A stretch of DNA of 64,000 nt from assembly GCA_027924585.1 (NCBI GenBank), contig BSBM01000307.1, positions 10,686,001 through 10,750,000 of the forward strand. The letters run 5' to 3'. Source of the stretch: Larix kaempferi. Taxonomy: Eukaryota > Streptophyta > Pinopsida > Pinales > Pinaceae. Position 1 is the first letter of the stretch. Every line of letters begins with the position of its first letter. The position numbers and the translations under genes were made by a program. Positions 1-12,820 of this stretch are shown here, piece by piece. Below the pieces are notes generated by a model. The model was not told where the DNA came from. It was given only the letters and a program-made list of their open reading frames with translations, and made no database searches.

Positions 1-450
1 TCAATTTTACAGAATATAACATAATCTTATTTATACAAAACATAATATAATTTTATGGTAGGGAATAGCTACTTTGTAGCTATTACTCTTGTTTAAATAT
101 AATAATAAATTTACCCCGGATATGGTGATATCTCCCGTGGAAGATGATTATCATCCATAAATGGAGGTTTGTTGACACTCCACCTAGACCCTTTTCCACG
201 ACACCTGGAGCGAGGAGAAGCATCCAAGTACTACGATACCACATGTCATGCGGGCGAGGCCATGTGAAGCACCCCTCAATGGGAATTTAAGGGTCCTCAC
301 ACAAAGATGGGGGACCTTTTAGATGCAAAGGATGTTTTGCAAAACATGTTCTTGTTGTAGAATTCAAGAACGTGTATGCGTTTATTAAACATAGGAATGG
401 GAAATACTGAGGTAGCCAAGTGGGATGCCAGGAAGGTTAGGTTAACAAAA

Positions 451-545
451 TGTTTACGCATTTTGGTTTTCAAAATGCGTACGTGTTTTGGAGAACCAAA
501 ACGTGTACGTGTTTTAGAGAACCAAAATGCATATGTATTTTGTAA
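451..545. repeat. Hairpin-rich ACGT/CAAAA motif cluster (also in units 2-4)
   Basis: A perfect inverted repeat lies at 456-480: arm ACGCATTTTG, loop GTTTT, arm CAAAATGCGT. It is followed by two more imperfect copies of an AAAACGTGTACGTGTTTT-like palindrome. The same cluster occurs at 3708-3802 and 6967-7061, and with changes near 10264-10360. It sits immediately left of the pyrimidine tract in every unit. Confidence 0.8.
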
Positions 546-559
546 AGAATATTTTATTC

Positions 560-1242
560 CATAAATACGGCCCCTAAAACCCCCTAACACACCTCCCCAA
601 CCTCCTCTCCAACTCCCTAACACCCCCTCCCTAACCCTTTAACACCCCCTCTCAAAATCCCTAACACCCCATACCCCTAATCACCCACACGACAATCTCC
701 AAATCCCTAACACCCCCCAACCTTGTAACACGCCCCCAACCCCTAACACCCCCTCTCTAACTCCCTAAAACCTCCTACCCCTAATCACCCACACCCTCCA
801 CCTACCCCTATCTCTCCGCCTAGGCCCCTAACACCCCCCTCCCTATTCTCTCTCTCTCTATAACCCTTACTAACCCCTTCTCTTACTCTCTTTCTCCCCT
901 GCTCCACTTACCCTCAATATTCTAACACCCACCTATGTATTTACCTCTAACCCCTTAACTAACCCCCCCCTTTCTACCTCTAACTCCTTACCACCCCACA
1001 ATGTATCTCTCTCTCTCTCTAACCCCAATGACCAAACTCCTTACCTATGGCCCCCTTTCTCTCTAATCGCCCTACTCCTCCCCAAATCTCTCTCTCTCTC
1101 TCTCATTTCACCTCTCCCCCACAAACTCTTACTGACCCCCTTTATCACTCTCTCTCACTCCCCTACTCCTCCAAATACACCTAACCCCCACCCTCCTCTC
1201 TCTCCCCCACCCCCCTAACACACCACCACCCCATTGGTTCTG

Positions 1243-1286
<44 letters not shown>

Positions 1287-1650
1287 ACATCCCTATGCCT
1301 CCCCCTACTACTAACCCCCCTTATCTCTCTCTCTCTCTCTCTAACCCTTACTAACCCCTTATCGCACTCTCTTTCTCCCCTTCTCCACTTAACCCCAATC
1401 TCCTAACACCCCCCTTTGATGCTACATCTAACCCCTTAACATCCCCCTCGCCATCTACATATAACCCCTTACCACCCGCCAATGTCTCTCCATTTACCTC
1501 TCTCTCTCTCTCTCTCTCTCTCTAACTCGAACACCCACTCCTCACCGATACCTCCCTTTCTCTCTAATATCCCTACTCCTCGCCAAACCCCCTTCTCTCT
1601 CTCTCTAATATCTCTAATATATCTCCAGCCTTCTTTAAACGTACAAATAT
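560..1650. repeat. Pyrimidine-rich, G-poor tract with CCCTAA-like, CT and CA runs (repeated in units 2-4)
   Basis: The plus strand is almost free of G for about 1.1 kb. It is built from short degenerate blocks of the CCCTAAC/CCCCTAACACC type, (CT)n runs, and one (CA)n run near 1262-1288. Equivalent tracts lie at about 3817-4910, 7076-8150 and from 10380. Open frames here are low-complexity and I do not treat them as genes. Confidence 0.85.
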
Positions 1651-3257
1651 ATACTTGCTTTAATTAATAAGCTTTTTAACGGAAGATGGAGATATATTAA
1701 ACTTGTGTTTAATATACTTACCAAACATTATTTATTGGTTCAGTGTCATCAAATTGTATACCACCAACTCGCCAAACATTATTTATTCATCTGTCATCAA
1801 ATTTTGAGAAATATTTCCTGTGTAATACATATAGATTCTGTGGTTTAGATGGGCACCAGTGATGACTGGTCAACAACTATCTAAGGCTTAACCAAAGCCA
1901 CTTTCCGTCTGCGAATGCAAAGATTTCTCCATTAATATTGGTAGTTTTTCCTGGGAACATTAATATTTGTAGTCTATCGTCAGCACCGTGTATCCTGCTT
2001 CTTCTCCTATTGCAACCAGGGTTGGAATTTCAAAGTGATATCACCCGTCAAATTTGATAGTTTTGTCTAAATTATTGAAAGTTCTATACATTTCAAGTTA
2101 TTTCTTATACGTTTACTGAAATATTGGTTGTATTTGACAAATAAATTGCCTCGTAACAAGAAATTTGCTCATCAAATTCCATCCCTGGTTACAACCACTC
2201 ACAATAGAATCCACTCATTTATTTTATTAATTAGCATAGCCGTCAACAATTAGTAATGAACCTAGCTGCCAACAATTACGAAAGGCCACGTGGAGTAGAT
2301 GATATCACATTGAGATGTTAAAGTGGTGGAGTATGATGGCCTTTATGATTAATTGAAGTATGATTAATGTAATATAATAATGGCGAAGTATTCAATATTA
2401 TTGATTAAACAGTGGTACATATCATTGTTATTAATTAAACAATGATAAGAATAACATACGTCAAGCAATAGGTTTTTTTTGAATTTCGAAATGTTAAATT
2501 ATTACTTATTTTTAACAATTTCACATTCAAGTAGGGGTAAATTGTCACTTCAGTGTCATAAAAGAAATAACAAATTTTAAATATTCAACTAAACAATTTA
2601 TATTTTCAAAATATTAAATTTAATATATAAATATTACAAAATATTTAGAAATATTATGAATTTGCTTTGGGATTAATATAAAGTCAAAATTTATGTGTGA
2701 CCAAGTGATTGCTATATTCCTTACCTTGGTACTAACTAAAAAGTACACAAGTGTCCTTCCTTATTATTATATGTCATCTCAATTTTTAAATGCAATGTAC
2801 TTTGGCTTCTATAAACCTTAAACGCAAATTACTCATTTTTAAAATTTAAAATCTAAAACTAATTCTTTTTATTAATATCTAAAAAAATAACATGTATCAT
2901 TACAACAAGGCATTATTAAAAAACAAAAAACTAATTTTAAAATTTAAAACAACTAAACTCAAAAAACTAGCAAGCAATTATTAATTATTAAAAATATTAT
3001 AAAAAGACTAAAATTAAAAAAATGAACAAACTGAAAAAACCAGTAAGCAATTATTGATTAATTATTATAAAACATTGATTATTAATTATTAATAAGTAAT
3101 TTAATTATTAATTAATTAATTATTAAAAATAAAAACTTAAAAAAATTATGAAAAAAATTAAAAAACTAAAACTTATTTATTTTAATATAATATCATCATC
3201 AATTATACAAAATAATTTATATAATATCATACATAAATTATACAAAATATAACAAGA

Positions 3258-4499
3258 TCAATTTTACAGAATATAACATAATCTTATTTATACAAAACAT
3301 AATATAATTTTATGGTAGGGAATAGCTACTTTGTAGCTATTACTCTTGTTTAAATATAATAATAAATTTACCCCGGATATGGTGATATCTCCCGTGGAAG
3401 ATGATTATCATCCATAAATGGAGGTTTGTTGACACTCCACCTAGACCCTTTTCCACGACACCTGGAGCGAGGAGAAGCATCCAAGTACTACGATACCACA
3501 TGTCATGCGGGCGAGGCCATGTGAAGCACCCCTCAATGGGAATTTAAGGGTCCTCACACAAAGATGGGGGACCTTTTAGATGCAAAGGATGTTTTGCAAA
3601 ACATGTTCTTGTTGTAGAATTCAAGAACGTGTATGCGTTTATTAAACATAGGAATGGGAAATACTGAGGTAGCCAAGTGGGATGCCAGGAAGGTTAGGTT
3701 AACAAAATGTTTACGCATTTTGGTTTTCAAAATGCGTACGTGTTTTGGAGAACCAAAACGTGTACGTGTTTTAGAGAACCAAAATGCATATGTATTTTGT
3801 AAAGAATATTTTATTCCATAAATACGGCCCCTAAAACCCCCTAACACACCTCCCCAACCTCCTCTCCAACTCCCTAACACCCCCTCCCTAACCCTTTAAC
3901 ACCCCCTCTCAAAATCCCTAACACCCCATACCCCTAATCACCCACACGACAATCTCCAAATCCCTAACACCCCCCAACCTTGTAACACGCCCCCAACCCC
4001 TAACACCCCCTCTCTAACTCCCTAAAACCTCCTACCCCTAATCACCCACACCCTCCACCTACCCCTATCTCTCCGCCTAGGCCCCTAACACCCCCCTCCC
4101 TATTCTCTCTCTCTCTATAACCCTTACTAACCCCTTCTCTTACTCTCTTTCTCCCCTGCTCCACTTACCCTCAATATTCTAACACCCACCTATGTATTTA
4201 CCTCTAACCCCTTAACTAACCCCCCCCTTTCTACCTCTAACTCCTTACCACCCCACAATGTATCTCTCTCTCTCTCTAACCCCAATGACCAAACTCCTTA
4301 CCTATGGCCCCCTTTCTCTCTAATCGCCCTACTCCTCCCCAAATCTCTCTCTCTCTCTCTCATTTCACCTCTCCCCCACAAACTCTTACTGACCCCCTTT
4401 ATCACTCTCTCTCACTCCCCTACTCCTCCAAATACACCTAACCCCCACCCTCCTCTCTCTCCCCCACCCCCCTAACACACCACCACCCCATTGGTTCTG

Positions 4500-4547
<48 letters not shown>

Positions 4548-4751
4548 CCCTATGCCTCCCCCTACTACTAACCCCCCTTATCTCTCTCTCTCTCTCTCTA
4601 ACCCTTACTAACCCCTTATCGCACTCTCTTTCTCCCCTTCTCCACTTAACCCCAATCTCCTAACACCCCCCTTTGATGCTACATCTAACCCCTTAACATC
4701 CCCCTCGCCATCTACATATAACCCCTTACCACCCGCCAATGTCTCTCCATT

Positions 4752-4782
<31 letters not shown>

Positions 4783-6516
4783 AACTCGAACACCCACTCC
4801 TCACCGATACCTCCCTTTCTCTCTAATATCCCTACTCCTCGCCAAACCCCCTTCTCTCTCTCTCTAATATCTCTAATATATCTCCAGCCTTCTTTAAACG
4901 TACAAATATATACTTGCTTTAATTAATAAGCTTTTTAACGGAAGATGGAGATATATTAAACTTGTGTTTAATATACTTACCAAACATTATTTATTGGTTC
5001 AGTGTCATCAAATTGTATACCACCAACTCGCCAAACATTATTTATTCATCTGTCATCAAATTTTGAGAAATATTTCCTGTGTAATACATATAGATTCTGT
5101 GGTTTAGATGGGCACCAGTGATGACTGGTCAACAACTATCTAAGGCTTAACCAAAGCCACTTTCCGTCTGCGAATGCAAAGATTTCTCCATTAATATTGG
5201 TAGTTTTTCCTGGGAACATTAATATTTGTAGTCTATCGTCAGCACCGTGTATCCTGCTTCTTCTCCTATTGCAACCAGGGTTGGAATTTCAAAGTGATAT
5301 CACCCGTCAAATTTGATAGTTTTGTCTAAATTATTGAAAGTTCTATACATTTCAAGTTATTTCTTATACGTTTACTGAAATATTGGTTGTATTTGACAAA
5401 TAAATTGCCTCGTAACAAGAAATTTGCTCATCAAATTCCATCCCTGGTTACAACCACTCACAATAGAATCCACTCATTTATTTTATTAATTAGCATAGCC
5501 GTCAACAATTAGTAATGAACCTAGCTGCCAACAATTACGAAAGGCCACGTGGAGTAGATGATATCACATTGAGATGTTAAAGTGGTGGAGTATGATGGCC
5601 TTTATGATTAATTGAAGTATGATTAATGTAATATAATAATGGCGAAGTATTCAATATTATTGATTAAACAGTGGTACATATCATTGTTATTAATTAAACA
5701 ATGATAAGAATAACATACGTCAAGCAATAGGTTTTTTTTGAATTTCGAAATGTTAAATTATTACTTATTTTTAACAATTTCACATTCAAGTAGGGGTAAA
5801 TTGTCACTTCAGTGTCATAAAAGAAATAACAAATTTTAAATATTCAACTAAACAATTTATATTTTCAAAATATTAAATTTAATATATAAATATTACAAAA
5901 TATTTAGAAATATTATGAATTTGCTTTGGGATTAATATAAAGTCAAAATTTATGTGTGACCAAGTGATTGCTATATTCCTTACCTTGGTACTAACTAAAA
6001 AGTACACAAGTGTCCTTCCTTATTATTATATGTCATCTCAATTTTTAAATGCAATGTACTTTGGCTTCTATAAACCTTAAACGCAAATTACTCATTTTTA
6101 AAATTTAAAATCTAAAACTAATTCTTTTTATTAATATCTAAAAAAATAACATGTATCATTACAACAAGGCATTATTAAAAAACAAAAAACTAATTTTAAA
6201 ATTTAAAACAACTAAACTCAAAAAACTAGCAAGCAATTATTAATTATTAAAAATATTATAAAAAGACTAAAATTAAAAAAATGAACAAACTGAAAAAACC
6301 AGTAAGCAATTATTGATTAATTATTATAAAACATTGATTATTAATTATTAATAAGTAATTTAATTATTAATTAATTAATTATTAAAAATAAAAACTTAAA
6401 AAAATTATGAAAAAAATTAAAAAACTAAAACTTATTTATTTTAATATAATATCATCATCAATTATACAAAATAATTTATATAATATCATACATAAATTAT
6501 ACAAAATATAACAAGA
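3258..6516. repeat. Array unit 2
   Basis: By eye this is the same as unit 1 along its whole length, apart from small changes in CT/CA run length within 3817-4910. Such close identity means recent duplication or homogenisation, or an assembly duplication. Confidence 0.9.
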
Positions 6517-7758
6517 TCAATTTTACAGAATATAACATAATCTTATTTATACAAAACATAATATAATTTTATGGTAGGGAATAGCTACTTTGTAGCTATT
6601 ACTCTTGTTTAAATATAATAATAAATTTACCCCGGATATGGTGATATCTCCCGTGGAAGATGATTATCATCCATAAATGGAGGTTTGTTGACACTCCACC
6701 TAGACCCTTTTCCACGACACCTGGAGCGAGGAGAAGCATCCAAGTACTACGATACCACATGTCATGCGGGCGAGGCCATGTGAAGCACCCCTCAATGGGA
6801 ATTTAAGGGTCCTCACACAAAGATGGGGGACCTTTTAGATGCAAAGGATGTTTTGCAAAACATGTTCTTGTTGTAGAATTCAAGAACGTGTATGCGTTTA
6901 TTAAACATAGGAATGGGAAATACTGAGGTAGCCAAGTGGGATGCCAGGAAGGTTAGGTTAACAAAATGTTTACGCATTTTGGTTTTCAAAATGCGTACGT
7001 GTTTTGGAGAACCAAAACGTGTACGTGTTTTAGAGAACCAAAATGCATATGTATTTTGTAAAGAATATTTTATTCCATAAATACGGCCCCTAAAACCCCC
7101 TAACACACCTCCCCAACCTCCTCTCCAACTCCCTAACACCCCCTCCCTAACCCTTTAACACCCCCTCTCAAAATCCCTAACACCCCATACCCCTAATCAC
7201 CCACACGACAATCTCCAAATCCCTAACACCCCCCAACCTTGTAACACGCCCCCAACCCCTAACACCCCCTCTCTAACTCCCTAAAACCTCCTACCCCTAA
7301 TCACCCACACCCTCCACCTACCCCTATCTCTCCGCCTAGGCCCCTAACACCCCCCTCCCTATTCTCTCTCTCTCTATAACCCTTACTAACCCCTTCTCTT
7401 ACTCTCTTTCTCCCCTGCTCCACTTACCCTCAATATTCTAACACCCACCTATGTATTTACCTCTAACCCCTTAACTAACCCCCCCCTTTCTACCTCTAAC
7501 TCCTTACCACCCCACAATGTATCTCTCTCTCTCTCTAACCCCAATGACCAAACTCCTTACCTATGGCCCCCTTTCTCTCTAATCGCCCTACTCCTCCCCA
7601 AATCTCTCTCTCTCTCTCTCTCATTTCACCTCTCCCCCACAAACTCTTACTGACCCCCTTTATCACTCTCTCTCACTCCCCTACTCCTCCAAATACACCT
7701 AACCCCCACCCTCCTCTCTCTCCCCCACCCCCCTAACACACCACCACCCCATTGGTTC

Positions 7759-7816
<58 letters not shown>

Positions 7817-9814
7817 CCCTATGCCTCCCCCTACTACTAACCCCCCTTATCTCTCTCTCTCTCTCTCTAACCCTTACTAACCCCTTATCGCACTCTCTTT
7901 CTCCCCTTCTCCACTTAACCCCAATCTCCTAACACCCCCCTTTGATGCTACATCTAACCCCTTAACATCCCCCTCGCCCTCTACATATAACCCCTTACCA
8001 CCCGCCAATGTCTCTCCATTTACCTCTCTCTCTCTCTCTCTCTCTCTAACTCGAACACCCACTCCTCACCGATACCTCCCTTTCTCTCTAATATCCCTAC
8101 TCCTCGCCAAACCCCCTTCTCTCTCTCTCTAATATCTCTAATATATCTCCAGCCTTCTTTAGACGTACAAATATATACTTGCTTTAATTAATAAGCTTTT
8201 TAACGGAAGATGGAGATATATTAAACTTGTGTTTAATATACTTACCAAACATTATTTATTGGTTCAGTGTCATCAAATTGTATACCACCAACTCGCCAAA
8301 CATTATTTATTCATCTGTCATCAAATTTTGAGAAATATTTCCTGTGTAATACATATAGATTCTGTGGTTTAGATGGGCACCAGTGATGACTGGTCAACAA
8401 CTATCTAAGGCTTAACCAAAGCCACAAGCCACTTTCCGTCTGCGAATGCAATGATTTCTCCACTAATATTGGTAGTTTTTCCTGGGAACATTAATTTTTG
8501 TAGTCTATCGTCAGCACCGTCTATCCTGCTCCTTCTCCTATTGCAACCAGGGTTGGAATTTCAAAATGATGTCACCCGTCAAATTTGATAGTTTTGTCTA
8601 AATTGTTGAAAGTTCTACACATTTCAAGTTATTTCTTGATATGTTTACTGAAATGTTAGCTGATACGTTTATTGTGAAATGTTAACTGTATTTGACAAGT
8701 AAATTGCCTCGTAACAGGAAATTTGCTCGTCAAATTCCAATCCTGGTTGCAACCACTCACAATAGAATCCACTCATTTATTTTATTAATTAACATAGCCG
8801 TCAACAATTAGTAATGAACCTAGCTGCCAACAATTACTAAAGGCCACGTGGAGTAGATGATATCACATTGAGATGTTAAAGTGGTGGAGTATGATGGTCT
8901 TTATGATTAATTGAAGTATGATTAATGTAATATAATAATGGTGAAGTACTCAATATTATTGATTAAACAGTGGTACACATCATTGTTATTAATTAAATAA
9001 TGATAAGAATAACATATGGCAAGTAATAGTTTTCTTTTGAATTTCGAAATTTTAAATTATAACTTATTTTTAACAATTTCACATTTAGGCAGCGGTAAAT
9101 TGTCATTTCAATGTTTTTAACCAATCATAATATAGAAATAACAAATTTTAAATATTCAATTAAATAATTTATATTTTCAAAATATTATAAAACATTTAAA
9201 AATATTATGAATTTACTTTGGGATTAATATAAAGTCAAAATTTATGTGTGATCAAGTGATTGCTATATTCCCTACCTTGACACTAACTAAAAAGTACACA
9301 AGTATCCCTCCTTATTATTATATGTCCTCTCAATTTTTAAATGCAATGTACTTTGGCTTCTATAGACCTTAAATGCATCTACTAATTACTCATTTTTAAA
9401 ACTTAAAATCTAAAACTAATTCTTTTTATTAATATCTAAAAAAATAACATGTATCATTACAACAAGGCATCATTAAAAAACAAAAAACTAATTTTAAAAT
9501 TTAAAACAACTAAACTCAAAAAACTAGCAAGCAATTATTAATTATTAAAAATATTATAAAAAGACTAAAATTAAAAAAATGAACAAACTGAAAAAACCAG
9601 TAAGCAATTATTGATTAATTATTATAAAACATTGATTATTAATTATTAATAAGTAATTTAATTATTAATTAATTAATTATTAAAAATAAAAACTTAAAAA
9701 AATTATGAAAAAAAATAAAAAACTAAAACTTATTTTTTTTAATATAATATCATCATCAATTATACAAAATAATTTATATAATATCATACATAAATTATAC
9801 AAAATATAACAAGA
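6517..9814. repeat. Array unit 3, mosaic of near-identical and diverged halves
   Basis: The first 1.9 kb or so, to about 8420, follows unit 2 almost exactly apart from microsatellite length and rare substitutions. From about 8420 there are frequent substitutions and small indels relative to units 1 and 2, including an extra segment near 8640-8690, which accounts for the longer total length. Confidence 0.88.
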
Positions 9815-11051
9815 TCAATTTTACAGAATATAACATAATCTTATTTATACAAAACATAATATAATTTTATGGTAGGGAATAGCTACTTTGTAACTATTAC
9901 TCTTGTTTAAATATAATAATAAATTTACCCCGGATATGGTGATATCTCCCATGGAAGATGATTATCATCTATAAATGGAGGTTTGTTGACACTCCACCTA
10001 GACCCTTTTCCACGACACCTAGAGCAAGGAGAAGCATCCAAGTACTATGATACCACATGCCATGCGGGCAAGGCCATGTGAAGCACCCCTCAATGGGAAT
10101 TTAAGGGTTCTCACACAAAGATGGGGGACCTTTTAGATGCAAATGATGTTTTGCAAAACATGTTCTTGTTGTAGAATTCAAGAATGTGTATGCGTTTATT
10201 AAACATAGGAATGGGAAATACCGAGGTAGCCAAGTGGGATGCCAGGAAGGTTAGGATAACAAAATGTTTACGCATTTTGGTTTTCCAAAATGTGTACGTG
10301 TTTTGGAGAACCAAAACGTGTACGCGTTTTAGAGAACCAAAATGCATACATGTTTTGTAAAGAATATTTTATTCCATAAATACAGCCCCTAAAACCCCCT
10401 AACACCCCTCCCCAACCCCCTCCCCAACTCCCTAACACCCCCTCCCTAACCCTTTAACACCCCCTCTCAAAATCCCTAACACCCCATACCCCTAATCACC
10501 CACACGACACTCTCCAAATCCCTAACACCCCCCAACCTTGTAACACGCCCCCAACCCCTAACACCCCCTCTCTAAATCCCTAAAACCTCCTACCCTAATC
10601 ACCCACACCCTCCACCTACCCCTATCTCTCCCCCCTAGGCCCCTAACACCCCCCTCCCTATTCTCTCTCTCTCTATAACCCTTACTAACCCCTTCTCTTA
10701 CTCTCTTTCTCCCCTGCTCCACTTACCCCCAATATTCTAACACCCACCTATGTATTTACCTCTAACCCCTTAACTAACCCCCCCTCTCTACTTCTAACTC
10801 CTTACCACCCCATAATGTATCTCTCTCTCTCTCTAACCCCAACGACCAAACTCCTTACCTATGGCCCCCTTTCTCTCTAATCGCCCTACTCCTCCCCAAA
10901 TCTCTCTCTCTCTCTCTCTCTCTCCCCCCCACAAACTCTTACTAACCCCCTTTATCACTCTCTCTCACTCCCCTACTCCTCCAACTACACCTAAACCCCA
11001 CACCCCTCTCTCTCCCCCACCCCCCCTAACACACCACCACCCCATTGGTTC

Positions 11052-11092
<41 letters not shown>

Positions 11093-11293
11093 TCCCTATG
11101 CCTCCCCCTACTACTAACCCCCCTTATATCTCTCTCTCTCTAACCCTTACTAACCCCTTATCTCACTCTCTTCCTCCCATTCTCCACTTAACCCCAATCT
11201 CCTAACATCCCCCTTTGATGCTACATCTAACCCCCTAACATCCCCCTCCCCCTCTACATATAACCCCTTACCACCCGCCAATGTCTCTCCATT

Positions 11294-11324
<31 letters not shown>

Positions 11325-11385
11325 AACTTGAACACCCACTCCTCACCGATACCTCCCTTTCTCTCTAATATCCCTACTCCTCCCA
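9815..11385. repeat. Array unit 4, truncated and diverged
   Basis: This copy holds the first half of the unit with scattered substitutions throughout; for example the hairpin at about 10269 has gained a base. It is followed to about 11385, where the sequence leaves the unit and enters a longer pyrimidine tract. It is the edge copy of the array. Confidence 0.85.
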
Positions 11386-11589
11386 AAACCCCAAACCCCT
11401 AACCCCCCCTCTCTCTCTCTAACTCCAACACCCACACTCCTCATCTATACCCCCCTTTCTCTCTAATATCCCTACTCCTCCCCTAACCCCTAACCCCCCC
11501 TCCTTCTCTTCTCCCCTACTCCTCTTTTTCTCTATTTCCCCCCTTCCCCCGAACCCTTACTAATATCACACTAATCTTTAGTGCCATAC

Positions 11590-11760
11590 TATATACCTAT
11601 CCATCCAAATATTTTTCATGTTAAATCATCACTAATCCAAGTCTAACACACTAAGTCATATCACTTTCTTCATGATGAAATATGTTCATTCTATATACCT
11701 AGCCATCAAAATATTTTTAATGTTCTCATTTGTTATCATCACCAATCCAAGCCCACACTT
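11590..11760. repeat. Diverged direct repeat, period about 102 bp
   Basis: ATATACCT, then a CCATC/AAATATTTTT block, then a CATCAC(C/T)AATCCAAG block start at 11591 and again at 11693. Two copies with point differences lie inside the otherwise pyrimidine-only tract. Confidence 0.65.
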
Positions 11761-12412
11761 ATCCTCCTCGCTCATTCGCTCTCTCCCTCCCATACTCCTC
11801 TACCTACCCATAACTCCTAACCCTCTCTAGATCTCCCCCAATCCCCTAACACCCCTTGCTCTCTCCCACTCTTACCCCCCTACTCCTCTCACTACCTCTA
11901 TCCCCCACCACCGCCTCCTCCTCCTAATCCTCCTCTCTCTCTCTCTCTCTCTATCCATCCCCTACTCCTCCACCTACACTTAACCCCCACCCCCTCTCTC
12001 TCTCCCACATCCCCCTAAAAATACCCTCTCTCTCTAAAATTCTCATTACCCCTAACCCCCTGCTCTCCCCCCCTAACCCCCCTCCTACTATCCATACCCA
12101 TAACCAACCCCTCTACCCCTCTCTCTATCTCTCTTACTCCCCCTAATCCCCCCCCTCTCTCCCCCTACCACTTACCACCCCTCATCTCTCTCTCTCTCTC
12201 TCCTAATCCCCCTCACACTACTACTTATCACCGCCCATATATATCTCTCTCTCTCTCTACCCCCACCCTATACCCCCCTTATCTTTGACATCCCTAATCC
12301 TACCTGAATCCCTACCCACCCCCCAATCACAATCTCTATCTCTATCTCTCCCTGAACCCCCATCCCCCCTACCCCTAATTACCCACACCCTTCCCCCTTA
12401 ACCCTCAACTCT

Positions 12413-12462
12413 GTGTGTGTGTGTGTGTGTCCCTCTCTCTCTTACACACACACACACACACC
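12413..12462. repeat. (GT)n followed by (AC)n, inverted dinucleotide arms
   Basis: A TGTGTG run of about 17 bases is followed by a CT-rich spacer and an ACACAC run of about 16 bases, so the strand can fold into a simple hairpin. It is the only G-rich run in this part of the pyrimidine tract. Confidence 0.75.
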
Positions 12463-12693
12463 CCTCTACTCCTCCACCTACCCATATCTCAACCCCCTAA
12501 CACCCCCCCCCTCTCTCTATCTCAACCCCCTAACACCCCCCCCCTCTCTCTCTCCCACACACACACACCCCTACTCCCCCCCCCTACCAATAACCCCCCT
12601 ACACCCCCTCTCTCTCCCCTCCTCTCCCTAACTCTTACTATTCCCCTCCCTCACTCTCTCACCCCATACTCCTCCCCATAACTCTAACACCCC

Positions 12694-12729
<36 letters not shown>

Positions 12730-12815
12730 ATATCCCCCCTAACCCTTACTAACCTCTTCTCTTGATCTCTATTTCCCTACCACTCAACCTACACCTAACC
12801 CCCACCCCTCTCTCT

Positions 12816-12820
12816 CTCTC
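12816..12820. repeat. Target site duplication of element A, left (CTCTC)
   Basis: CTCTC directly precedes the left LTR and is repeated at 36596-36600 directly after the right LTR. The site is a CT microsatellite, so the match alone is weak, but it coincides exactly with the TG...CA LTR ends. Confidence 0.8.

Larger units (their letters stand above)
1..3257. repeat. Array unit 1
   Basis: Order within the unit: an AT-rich start; a mixed-composition segment at about 115-355 with no recognisable gene; a hairpin-rich segment at 450-545; a pyrimidine tract at about 560-1650 made of CCCTAA-like, CT and CA runs; and AT-rich non-coding DNA from 1670 to the end, containing many A/T runs and TTAATTAA-type stretches. 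Confidence 0.9.
1..11385. repeat. Tandem array of a 3.26-kb unit, 3 full copies plus a truncated fourth
   Basis: The sequence at position 1 recurs at 3258, 6517 and 9815, giving unit lengths of 3257, 3259 and 3298 bp. Copy 4 can be followed to about 11385 and then becomes unrelated pyrimidine-rich DNA. Because position 1 is already inside a copy, the array probably continues upstream and the unit boundaries used here are arbitrary. Copies 1 and 2 look identical apart from microsatellite lengths. I see no conserved gene in the unit: the short open frames shared by the copies overlap hairpin and low-complexity sequence. It could be a satellite-like tandem repeat or tandem copies of an unclassified transposable element. 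Confidence 0.95.
11386..12820. repeat. Extended pyrimidine-rich tract right of the array
   Basis: This tract continues the G-poor CCCTAA/CT sequence beyond the array unit. It contains a second copy of the end-of-unit motif near 11436-11490 and a short AT-rich island at about 11560-11760. It ends in a (CT)n run in which element A inserted. The same kind of sequence resumes at 36596, so the original tract was continuous before the insertion. Confidence 0.85.

Noticed and set aside
297-623. A 108-codon minus-strand frame repeated identically at 3554-3880 and 6813-7139
   Set aside because: It is copied because the whole 3.26-kb unit is copied. It runs through the hairpin cluster into low-complexity sequence, is shortened in unit 4, and has no recognisable domain.
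10861-12681. Open frames rich in Ser, Leu, Pro and Thr in the pyrimidine tract
   Set aside because: CT and CA microsatellites stay open by chance because they contain few stop codons. The predicted proteins are simple repeats.
1-12820. CRISPR-like array
   Set aside because: The repeats are kilobase tandem units and microsatellites without short repeat-spacer structure, in plant DNA.
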